NCBI GenBank assembly: GCA_013368325.1 | Contig: JAACJK010000012.1 | Location: 124,001-188,000 of the forward strand | Reading direction: 5' to 3' | Source: Ephemerocybe angulata | Lineage: Eukaryota > Basidiomycota > Agaricomycetes > Agaricales > Psathyrellaceae | Length of the DNA stretch: 64,000 nucleotides | In this document: positions 44,741 through 54,164 of the stretch, one piece after another | Position numbering within the stretch: the stretch's first letter is position 1 | How the letters are laid out: each line of letters starts with the position of its first letter | Made by a program: the position numbers and the translations under genes | Notes under the pieces: model-generated | What the model was told of the DNA's origin: nothing | Database searches by the model: none | What the model saw: the letters and a program-made list of their open reading frames with translations, nothing else

Positions 44741-45884
44741 CGCCACGGATAATCGCTGTCACCGACGGGAAACGACTCGCATTCCACAACGACGAGCGCA
44801 GTTAGATGGCGACAGGGAGCACACCTCTACTCGTCGGTGCAGGGTGGGTTGGAGCCGTGGTGATGGGGTAGAAGGAGAGCCGGAAGGAGCCGCTTATGGC
44901 AAAAATGTAGATGTTTGGGCTGTCGCCTACGGTGTAGAGGCTACAATGGCAATGTTAATAGTCGTCAAGGAAAGCAAGTGGCAAACTGCATAATCGTACA
45001 TTTCAAACGTCCGGTCATATCCCGACCCTTGCCTCAACGGCACTCGCATTTCCGCTCGCCAGAAGCAAACTATTATTCAGCGTGCCATGCAGCTTGGCCT
45101 CGCGCTGCCACATCTCCCATTCGGTTGGGAGAGGTTGGTGTTAAGTCCGCGGTGCCTTCGTCGTTCGGCCCGAGTGCGAGCGGCAGTGGGAGGATGGTGT
45201 GAAGGAGAGCGCAGCGTGTGTGTGCGTTTGCTCTTGGGTAGAACGGATAGATTAGCTTCTGTGTCCTTTAAGAAGATACCGACGCCGGAGACTGAGGACC
45301 TACGCGCATCTAGCCCCACTCGCGTACACGGCCAGAAATCCAATCCTCCTCCATCGTTATGTTAGTGATCCTTAGCTGGCAGTCGATGTTGGATGCAAGT
45401 GTAGTACTGGGCTTTCCAGCGTCGTTGCACGCTCGGTGTAGTGAAGGAGGCGGATGTACCGGAGATGGTTGTAGGAGTTGAATCTTGATGGAGCACCGAA
45501 CCAGGATGTAAAATGGTGACCAGGCTGCGGGGTCGCCTGGCAGGAAGAAGTTGGAATGGGTACTTGATGGCGGTTGGTGAGCAGGCGGTGAGCCTGCGCG
45601 ACTGCTGATGGGCGCACGGCAAATGCCATCGTAATCACGGAAACGCACGATCGGGAAACGCCGTTCGCGATTACGGCAAAACGCGGCCGAGCACAGCGTC
45701 AACCAGCGAAGATTTTCCCTTGGCGCCATCGAAACGGGACTGTAAAGTACCCGAATGCCTCGGAACTGTCCTATATTTATATTTATAATGTATTTATATA
45801 GCGTGTTGGCATGTACTGACAAGACAATCTGGGAGATATCTAGGCTCAACTTCGAAAAGGACTTCTATATTTGAGCGCAAGTTC

Positions 45885-46768
45885 CTAATACTGAGACCCT
45901 GTGGAAAACGCGTAACATTGCGACTTCAGCCTCCTGGGAAAAGGTAACACCGTGTCCGAAAGGCAAAGAGAAGTGGACAAGGGGGCTAGGTCAACGGAAC
46001 TGCCCGCCGTACTCTCCTCGGAAACGGAAGACTCGTCTGATCCAAGAGGATGACATGCGCTTCCCTCCTCCGAAAGCTTCTTCCAATACATTTCGAGTGG
46101 ATACGATGGATATTCTGCCCGGTCTTGCGAGAAATCGGTTGATACAGCCTGACTGAACCGCTCCAGAGAATCTCCGTCCACAGAGATGTCCCAATCCAAC
46201 CGCCCCAACATCTCCCGCACCATGGTATTCAAGGCTTCAACACTGAACAGACCTCCTGACATATCCCGCCACGACCTGGACCGATACGTATTGTCGCAGA
46301 GGTAACCGGACGCAATGATAAGGGCGGTAGTGAACAGCCTATGACCGGATACCATCATCGGGGATGCTTGATGCTTGAGTCTTGTGAGCAACATGAGCGC
46401 CATGATGATCACGGCCGAGTTGAATCTAGAAAGGTAGAGGATTTGGGCTATGTAGTGCAAGAGCCCCGTCCGTGATCGCTTTCGGTCGGGTGATGAATCG
46501 GGACAGTTGAAGAGATGTTTAAGGTATCTGTAGCACAAACGCGACAATCCCTCAAGCCCATAGAAAGGAGGCGGTTGCGAAGGAGCTGGAACCAACTACC
46601 AAACGAAAGATTAGATTAGATTATCCGGTCTATAAAGCAACGCCGGAAATCAAAAGGCTGACTCACTCCCTGACGGGGCGGCTTGGGAGCCTTGTTCCTG
46701 CCTCGAACAAGATGCTTCTTTTCGTCCGCCTTAGAGTCTGCATTCTTCTGAACCGACCCTTGTCTCAT
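45885..46768 (-). CDS. Cyclin, Pho80/Pcl-type
   Basis: Exon 1 (46768-46667, MRQGSVQKNADSKADEKK) and exon 2 (46595-45885) join in phase through a GT-AG intron to give 270 residues. The cyclin-box fold lies at about residues 60-170: IAQILYLSRFNSAVIIMALM, LTRLKHQ, HRLFTTALIIASGYLCDNTY and SWRDMSGGLFSVEALNTMVR with LDWDISV. The DNTY..RSW..MSG..L..LN motif is typical of the Pho80/Pcl cyclin family (PF08613), which activates the Pho85-type kinase in phosphate, glycogen and cell-cycle control. The C-terminal 70 residues are Ser-rich and probably disordered. The first exon is basic and Pro-rich. The phosphate-transporter relic at 11.7 kb is too far away to imply a link. I am confident of the cyclin fold and less so of the exact subfamily. 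Confidence 0.8.
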
Positions 46769-47445
46769 GGTGGGTCCAGAATATGAAAAGGGTATTTGGA
46801 GGGTTATCGAACAGTAATCATACCCAAGAAAGTGACCCTAGATATACCTTTGAGGCCGACCGCTAAGCGCTGCGGTGGTGACATCTTTGATGGCCTATCA
46901 AAAGGCTCGATATCAAGGCCTATAAGTAGATATATTACAATGACGCGCATCGAGGACAGAGGCAGCAACTAAAGACACTACTACCGACAGCGCGAATGAA
47001 TCACCGGCTTTGCATTGGCAGAAGGATACCTAATAAGGTATGGCATTGTACTGCTCTCAGCACCGCATGCATCCGCACATGCGCTCAAGGTCAGAAAACC
47101 AGATCTATGATCCTTCATCTTGCCAATAGGGAACATTCAGATCGCATCAAGATTCGCAGGACCCTTGGGAGCATATTCGCAAATTAGCGAGAGTTCTGGC
47201 AAAGCACGCGATTCCCGAGGTATTATACATCCTACTAGTCGTGGCGCGATCTCCACGAAAAGGGTCGGGTTCGTACACCAAGTCCAATACTGGTGGCACA
47301 TGTGCATCCTCACGAGCGATTCACTCAATTACCACCTCTAGACTGAAGGAGTATAAATACGAGATGCCCTAAGGCCCACGAAATGACAACAGTTTCTTTT
47401 TAGAACCAGATCAATTTGTTGACGCGCCAACTACAGATCGACATC
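46769..47445. other. Intergenic; left flank of the Helitron
   Basis: No gene is evident. TATAAATA at 47352-47359 is a likely core promoter for the Helitron (ATG at 47446). The Helitron 5' end (TC after an A) must lie here or further left; I could not fix it. Confidence 0.4.
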
Positions 47446-49400
47446 ATGATAGAGGAAGGTAAGTCTAATTGCCTCATCTTCCCTCAGCCACTCTAACTTC
47501 CACAGAAATATTGGCCCGACAGGCTGTTCTAAGTCCGGACGGAAAGTCAATCGTTATGATGCCATTAAAGCTCAACTCGGAAGCGCTACGAAGAAGCTAT
47601 GATTTTAATGGCATCGTTCAACGCTTGGTGGCTGGGGACGATAGGATCGCGAACTCAGCATACTTGCTCCTCAGCATGCCCCTTAAAACCATGGCAACCA
47701 AATACCCACATCTAACGGTCGACGATGCCAGGATGCTTGCCCGGTTTCACTCGGTAAACATCCTCTCTAGGACCAGGTCCCAAGAGGTACTAGCGGCGAT
47801 GAAGGAGCATACCTGCACCCCCATATGTGCGGGATTTTTAGTGGCATTCAAGGAGAGAAGTAGCCAACGTCCCCAGACGGACCCTTGGAGAAACTCGGCC
47901 GTACAACCTCAATGGAGCATGGGGAGCCAGAGCACGCATACCGACCTCGAGGATCCTACAGTGTCGACATTTACCCAGCTAGGCGCCAATCGTCACCAAT
48001 TCTGTGTGGATCGAGCATTGAGAGCTGGAAATACGAGCACGGAGATGAGTCACCAAGAGGATGAAGCCACGGCTATGCGGGCTAGATGCAATCTCGCTCA
48101 CCCCAATAGAGAGAGCTATAGAGGGCATATACCGACGCCAACCAGTAGACCAGTTCAGCCGGCAGTACCGACACCCGGATCAAACACGGATCATCTCAAG
48201 CCTATTTCGGCAGCGCACACCCTGAGCATAATCAAAGAATGGCAAAAAGCTATGGACCCGACGATGTTCATCAGACAACCATGCGCGTCCTGCAGCAGCT
48301 TGTTGAACCCAAAAGAACTGACCCACGTAGAATCGACCACGCTCGACCTATCCCTCCTCAGAAATGACTGCCTGCCTGCTTCAGTGCACCCCACATCGTA
48401 CAATTTTCTAGCCTACGACCGGGCAATATTGGATCCCAAAGGCCTTGAAAACACGAACGAACTTGGTCGCATACGCCTCTGCAATGTCTGCCTCACAGAC
48501 TTGCGCAAAAGGAAAATGCCGAAACTGGCACTGGCGAATTGGCTATACTACGCGCGGGATCGTCTTCCAGCCGAGGTTAAGCGTTCATTCGAGTCCATGT
48601 CGGTATTCGAAAAGGCTTTGATATGCAGGGTACGCACCAACAGCCTTCTATGCAGGTTCACTGGAGTAGACGACGACACCACGGATGCTCAGAACCTCTT
48701 TATCCGTGGTAAGAGACACATACGAGGTAACATCATGTCCACTCCGCTGGACGCCCACAAGCTTCACACTATCCTCCCACCATCTCCATCCGAGGTAGCC
48801 GACACCATCTGCGCATTGATAGTATCGGCAACTCCACCCACGAAACGCACAATAGCTTCTCTCAAACCGATATTGGTCAGGAAGTCTAAGATCAAGCTAC
48901 TGCTGGAATTCCTTATCGACAACAATCCCAATTATCGCCGATGCGAATCGTTCAGGGGTTTTAGCGCTGTATTCTTGAACAATCTCTTCCAGGGCCCTGA
49001 AGACGTAGGCGTTCCTGCATCTGTCAACATCGGGCACGTACCGATCAACCACGCAGTCGATTCGCTGACAGAAGACTATGTCGGGAGGCTAGATGGACTT
49101 GACGGACTATTCATGGAGAACGTTTCATACACGGAAGGCGATCACTCTCCGGAGAGCTACAGAAATATGTCGCTCTTAGCGATTCAGAGATGCAAAGAAG
49201 GAAGGCCGTTTCTGCAGGCGAAAGCTGGATCTACTCCTGTACCCGATATCAACAATCCAGCTTGGCTCAGTTGGGCACACCCCAATGCGGACCCCTTCGG
49301 AATAGGAGGTTTTCACGAACCCCGAAGAAGTAGGCCGATAGGGATGCTCCAGCAGCTCAGGCATCTACTCACCGTTCGCGACCCCTTTTTTCGAAAATGA
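47446..49400 (+). CDS. Helitron protein, N-terminal part (DUF6570-like)
   Basis: A 13-nt first exon (MIEE) joins through a GT-AG intron (47459-47505) to a long exon reading EILARQAVLSPDGKSIVMM. The middle part holds a Cys pair (PCASCSSLLNPKELTH) and a second one about 90 residues later (LCNVCLTDLRKRKMPKLALA, then NWLYYARD). This is the layout of the DUF6570-like region found at the N-terminus of fungal Helitron proteins, probably a zinc-binding module. The frame ends at TGA 49398-49400 just after a run of six T (GACCCCTTTTTTCGAAAATGA). With five T the frame would continue as RDPFFENDPELAFDVYNVV and run straight into the Rep domain. The two parts are therefore one gene broken by a one-base expansion. 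Confidence 0.85.
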
Positions 49401-49401
49401 C

Positions 49402-52400
49402 CCAGAGCTGGCGTTCGACGTATACAACGTCGTGCGCAAAGGGTCTGTCAACACCTCCATGCGATTCACTGTGCCTTTTACAACATACGACAAAGTGTCA
49501 AAAGATATAGCGTCACTAGACAAGGTGCAGATAACGGCTCTCAGAGAACGCTTCCAACGAGATCCGACATACGTGCCCTCGACCGAGGGCGAACTCGCGA
49601 TAACCCGAGTTCTGGCTTCTATATCGCCTATCGCGCGAGATATCCCAGGGACCGTTTCCCAGAAAATCAAAATGAGGAACGAAATACGAGCCATTATCAG
49701 TCAACGTGGATCTCCTACCCTTTTCGTAACTATCAACCCTTCCGACTATCATCATCCCATTGTCACCGTTCTCGCCAAACGCCCATTGACCAAAGACCAT
49801 CTTGACGATCTCGACAATCTTACGTCTTCGGACAGAGCCAGAACAGCACTCAAGCATCCGGTAGCATGCGCCCAATTCTTCGATGTCATAATGCGAAACT
49901 TCATATCCATCGTTCTCCGATGCGACAAGAAAAAAAAGTCCCCAGGAATCTTCGGCCAGTGCGAATGCTACTACGGAACGGTGGAGACTCAGGGCCGAGG
50001 CAGTCTCCACTGCCACATGCTCATATGGCTGAAAAACCATCTTCCACCAGAGAAGCTCGCCAGCACACTAAAGGAATCCCCAGAATACCGTGCGGCCTTG
50101 ATCAAATGGCTGGACTCTATCATGGACTCTGGCTTCCTCGGAACACGTAGCAACGGGCTCGAAGATGAAGCTGCAAATGATGCACCTCACCCTCGAGGCT
50201 CTTCCGATCCCCATCCTGCCTGTGTACGCGAGCCGAAGATAGCAGAGATGCCTCTGGACAAGTTCCAGCCTGAGATGCTTGAACATGTGGACGCGCTCCT
50301 CCGGCGATTCAACTGGCACCATCACACCGGAACCTGCTGGAAGTACTTAAAACCAAGAGAGCCCAGGACTCCAGAGAACTGTCGATTCGGAATGGATGGT
50401 ACCACTACCTCTCTCACGTCTGTAGACGAGAGAGAGGGCTCGATCAGCATTCGTCGACGGCACCCTAGGATGACAACTTACAACCCGGTCGTTACTTTCC
50501 TTCTCAAGTGCAACACTGACATCAAATTCATCGGCTCTGGGACGGACGCAAAAGCCTTCATGTACTACGTAACGGATTATATCACGAAGGCCCCACTGTC
50601 GATGCATGCCGGTCTTACGGCTCTATGTTATGCCATCCAGCAAGCCGAAGCCAGAAAAGCGCTCAGTCTCAATCAAGTCAATGACCCCCGGAGAACCATG
50701 ACGATAGCGATAAACAGCATGCTCGGACGTCAAGAGATATCTCATCCCCAAGTGATGAGCTACATCCTCGGAGGAGGTGAGAACTACAGTAGCGAAATCT
50801 TCCAAACTATAAACTGGGGTGAAGTCCAACGGTACGTATCCAAAGCATCCGATTTCGTGGGGGAACCGACCACACCAGGCCCGCCTACACCGCCATGGTC
50901 GAGAAGAACGGACCCCAATAGCGACATACGGGTGGCCATAAGTACTGACGGAACCCGACTAAGCGCTTCTAACCAGCTGCTCGACTACATATATCGTCCC
51001 AATGAAGAACCGTTCGACTCCATGAATCTCTACTCCTTCGTCGCGTCTACTAGAAAAATGCTTCGCCCGAAAACTCGAGCTCCCGAATCAACTACACGTT
51101 TTCCACCTGGCACATTCTCCTCAGAAGACCATCCCCAATTCTACAGTCACACGGTAGGACTCAGGAGAGTCCGCGCGGTACCGGTACTACTAGGCCCCAA
51201 GATAGCAAGGAAAGACGGTTGCGCGCAAGAGCAAGACTCTTGGGGAAAGGATATGTGCATCCTCTTCTGCCCGTGGCGAAGTCCCATGGCTCTACGAGAT
51301 CCACAATGCGGTTGGTATGAAAGTGCCTTACAGGTTATTCAGAACCTGTCCCATGAAGACAAGATCATAGCTTCCAATATGACGCTGATTTCGGAGGGGA
51401 GGCAAGCCCGTGACGAACGCCCAAGACATAAACAGAAAGGACCTTCCGCGGGGGCCATGATGGAAATGGAATCCATCCCCGACCTAGCGACACACATTAT
51501 TCCGGGTGTTACTAACGTATACGCCCTCTCTCCACTCGAAGAGCCAGAGGATACGGCTATCGCCTCCGCTTTTCGAGTGGACCCTTACCTCGACAACCTT
51601 CTAGGGGACGACAGGGTGGACGCAGTCCAAATGTGCTACCACGCGCCCCCGGCGACGCCCACGGAGGTTAACAGCACCCCCGAGGAAATGGACCCTGAAG
51701 CACTGGACAACCAGAGGAAATTCATGTCGAATGCGAGGTTCGCATCAAAGAAGGCCCCAAGTACCGACAAGAAAGGATCGCGACGAGCTAAGAAGAAATC
51801 AAGAGCACTAGACAGCGAATCCGCTCAGCCTCAAACGGAAATCACCTCACTCACGATAGCTTCCCAGACTCGCACAAACTCACGCAGACAAGAAAAAGGC
51901 ACGGATTTTGCTCAAGCGCTGGCATACCAACGAGGGCTTAGAGGCAACCCAGAACAGCTTCGAGCCTTCCTGAGCATAGCCGAACATGTCCTGAATGGTG
52001 GACCCCAGCTACTGATGTACGTAGGCGGATCAGGGGGAACGGGAAAGTCCTATTTGATTGAAACAATTGTCGATTTCTTTGAAGGCTTGGGTAGGATGGA
52101 TGAGATAAAATTGGGGGCCTTCACCGGTATCGCCGCTTCCCTCATAGGAGGACACACCCTGCATTCTTTGCTCGGAATGGGGGTGAACTCGAAAAAACCT
52201 GGGACGGCGGCTAAAAGACTGTTCGACGAATGGAGGAAAGTGACATATTTCGTTATCGACGAAGTCTCGATGATAAGCGCCCAATTCCTGGCGGCCGCGT
52301 CCAGCAAGTTGCGCACTGCTAAAGGCGACGATGCCCGGGCTAGTCAGAAGCCGTTTGGAGGAATCAACATGATATTCTTAGGCGATTTCTTTCAGCTATC

Positions 52401-53586
52401 ACCACCTACACAACCCAGCCTATTCTCCTACAAGCTCGTCAGAAAACCATCCTTCCTGGAAGCTAGAAACAACGGTGGGATAGACGCCATTGCTGGTGCC
52501 TATCTGTGGAGACAGGTCTCGACAGTCGTTATCCTCAAGCAGTCTAAAAGGCACGCCGACGACCATATCATGGCCGAAATCCTCCACAGGATCAGGGGGC
52601 GAACCTGTATCGACCAACACAATCAACCTGTCATGATATCAGGAAGATCAGTCCTCGACCACATCAGAAGCCGAGACATTGCCTATGTAGCGTCCACCGA
52701 CCCTAATTCGCTAAAGGACTTCCAGGACGCCCCGATCATAGTGGGAAACAAGGACATTCGAGACTCTTTTAATTCCGCCCTTCTGAAGGCTCACGCGCAT
52801 CGAACCTCCGTAGTGCCCAGCATTTACTACTCCATAGACTCCATCAAGGGCCAACGGATAACCGGAATAGCTGCTCTCAGCCTTTGGAACCTTCCGTCAA
52901 GGCCGACGAAGGATAGCCTGGGTCAGCTTCCCATGTTTATAGGGATGAAAGTGATGGTAACCGAGAACATCTCGGTAACATACAAGATCGTGAATGGGTC
53001 GGAAGGCGTAATCACTAACATCGTCCACTCAACCGACGATTCCGGACGGCGATATGCAGAAGCAGTATATATCAAACTGGCCGGTGCCAAGAGGAACGCT
53101 ATCATCGCGCCAGGCGTGCAGCCAGGAATCGTCCCAATATTTCCCACAAACACCTACATCCCTTACACAGTGCGACTAGGACGAACCGTTGCCAAATCCT
53201 TCTCTCGCAGACAAATCCCCCTCATACCAGCCTACTCTTACACTGACTACAAAAGTCAAGGTCGAACGTTGCAGCGAGTCGTAGTAGATCTGACCTCATC
53301 CCAGGGACAAGGAGTATATGTCATGCTTTCGCGAGTGACAAGTCTGAAAGGACTTCTGGTGCTAAGATGGTTCCCTCAAACAAAAATCTTGCAAGACATG
53401 TCGGGCGAGCTCAGAGAGGAGACGGAAAGGCTGGATACCCTAGACGACGAGAGCGCCATAAACTTCTACGAAGAACATCTACTAGAAGCCAAAGAAGCGG
53501 ATGATATATACATCGAACGCACCGGGGCACTCGCCAACGAAGAGACACCCTTAGTGAACGAAGACGTCGAGATGGAAATAGTCTAA
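49402..53586 (+). CDS. Helitron Rep/helicase, C-terminal part
   Basis: About 1,390 residues after the frameshift. The Rep nuclease carries its three motifs: TLFVTINPSDYHHP (about residue 100 counting from 49432), the metal-binding GRGSLHCHMLIWL (188, two His) and the two-tyrosine YYVTDYITK (about 377, YxxxYxxK). The Pif1-type helicase follows: Walker A GGSGGTGKS (864), Walker B VIDEVSMIS (941), FLGDFFQLSPP, and the late motifs YKSQGRTLQRVVVDL (about 1271) and VYVMLSRVTSLKGL. All catalytic residues are present, so the protein would be active but for the frameshift upstream. It moves DNA by rolling-circle-type transposition in the nucleus. The lack of other damage means the copy is young, or that the T-run difference is a sequencing error. 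Confidence 0.9.
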   Translation, partial: PELAFDVYNVVRKGSVNTSMRFTVPFTTYDKVSKDIASLDKVQITALRERFQRDPTYVPSTEGELAITRVLASISPIARDIPGTVSQKIKMRNEIRAIISQRGSPTLFVTINPSDYHHPIVTVLAKRPLTKDHLDDLDNLTSSDRARTALKHPVACAQFFDVIMRNFISIVLRCDKKKKSPGIFGQCECYYGTVETQGRGSLHCHMLIWLKNHLPPEKLASTLKESPEYRAALIKWLDSIMDSGFLGTRSNGLEDEAANDAPHPRGSSDPHPACVREPKIAEMPLDKFQPEMLEHVDALLRRFNWHHHTGTCWKYLKPREPRTPENCRFGMDGTTTSLTSVDEREGSISIRRRHPRMTTYNPVVTFLLKCNTDIKFIGSGTDAKAFMYYVTDYITKAPLSMHAGLTALCYAIQQAEARKALSLNQVNDPRRTMTIAINSMLGRQEISHPQVMSYILGGGENYSSEIFQTINWGEVQRYVSKASDFVGEPTTPGPPTPPWSRRTDPNSDIRVAISTDGTRLSASNQLLDYIYRPNEEPFDSMNLYSFVASTRKMLRPKTRAPESTTRFPPGTFSSEDHPQFYSHTVGLRRVRAVPVLLGPKIARKDGCAQEQDSWGKDMCILFCPWRSPMALRDPQCGWYESALQVIQNLSHEDKIIASNMTLISEGRQARDERPRHKQKGPSAGAMMEMESIPDLATHIIPGVTNVYALSPLEEPEDTAIASAFRVDPYLDNLLGDDRVDAVQMCYHAPPATPTEVNSTPEEMDPEALDNQRKFMSNARFASKKAPSTDKKGSRRAKKKSRALDSESAQPQTEITSLTIASQTRTNSRRQEKGTDFAQALAYQRGLRGNPEQLRAFLSIAEHVLNGGPQLLMYVGGSGGTGKSYLIETIVDFFEGLGRMDEIKLGAFTGIAASLIGGHTLHSLLGMGVNSKKPGTAAKRLFDEWRKVTYFVIDEVSMISAQFLAAASSKLRTAKGDDARASQKPFGGINMIFLGDFFQLSPPTQPSLFSYKLVRKPSFLEARNNGGIDAIAGAYLWRQVSTVVILKQSKRHADDHIMAEILHRIRGRTCIDQHNQPVMISGRSVLDHIRSRDIAYVASTDPNSLKDFQDAPIIVGNKDIRDSFNSALLKAHAHRTSVVPSIYYSIDSIKGQRITGIAALSLWNLPSRPTKDSLGQLPMFIGMKVMVTENISVTYKIVNGSEGVITNIVHSTDDSGRRYAEAVYIKLAGAKRNAIIAPGVQPGIVPIFPTNTYIPYTVRLGRTVAKSFSRRQIPLIPAYSYTDYKSQGRTLQRVVVDLTSSQGQGVYVMLSRVTSLKGLLVLRWFPQTKILQDMSGELREETERLDTLDDESAINFYEEHLLEAKEADDIYIERTGALANEETPLVNEDVEMEIV

Positions 53587-53910
53587 GCAAGAACACTCAC
53601 CCAAGGTGCGCCCCTTCCTCTATCGAGCGCATTCATTCTAAAAGTCGCTTTTTTATCGCCCGCCGACTAACCTAACGCCTACGAAGCGCATATCGACTAC
53701 CGAACCGCAAGTTTTCTGCTATTCCTTCTCATATCACACACCCCATTGCCCACCGGCTTACAATACCTTGCCAGTCACAGATGGCCCCTGAAGACCCAGA
53801 CTCTTATCGACCAACTTATTCCTGTATGCATACACCGAAGCCACCGAGTGTAGAGATTTCCTAGTCCAATTCAAACGAGCACTTTCACGTCCCCTATCTG
53901 AACAGCGAAG

Positions 53911-53984
53911 CGCGGGCCGATATCCGGACCGCGACTACTATTTATAAACTTAACTCCATATAGTAGAATTCACCATATATGGTG
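53911..53984. repeat. Two palindromes downstream of the Helitron gene
   Basis: CGCGG-GCCG-ATAT-CCGGA-CCGCG at 53911-53933 folds into a GC-rich hairpin with one mismatch, and CACCATATATGGTG at 53971-53984 is a perfect 14-bp palindrome. The first resembles a Helitron 3' hairpin, but no CTRR follows within 12 bp, so its role as the terminus is unproven. Confidence 0.55.
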
Positions 53985-54040
53985 CGATCTGCATTCTCCC
54001 CCAAATCGAAAGTGGCCCAATGTGTGGTAAACCTTTCCAC

Positions 54041-54060
54041 TTTCAGTGTCCAGGAACTAA
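54041..54060 (+). repeat. Exact 20-bp repeat, copy 2 (partner at 22308-22327)
   Basis: Same 20 bases as at 22308, preceded by similar sequence. It ends in CTAA and is followed by G here. Confidence 0.55.
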
Positions 54061-54164
54061 GTAAATGTGTCCAAAGAGTGTGTAGTCTACAATGATTAAC
54101 GAAACCGGTTCTATGTACCTAATTTCAACACAAGATATTCCCTCATACCCACCTACCCCCAGGT

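Larger units (their letters stand above)
43264..45884. other. Repeat-bearing stretch without a confident gene
   Basis: It contains the dispersed repeat at 43649, a GGTGGT simple-repeat patch near 44083-44103, and the tandem units at 44264-44740. Minus-strand frames at 45310-45849 have a few ordinary-looking segments (PIVRFRDYDGICRAP) but no family I know. Confidence 0.3.
47446..53586 (+). mobile_element. Autonomous Helitron (coding part)
   Basis: One long gene split by a single frameshift encodes the whole Helitron machinery: a Cys-bearing N-terminal region, a HUH-type Rep nuclease and a Pif1-like helicase. Only coding limits are given. The true element must extend beyond both ends, possibly to the CTAA at 54057-54060 on the right. 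A strong palindrome at 53911-53933 is a candidate for the 3' hairpin. Confidence 0.85.
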
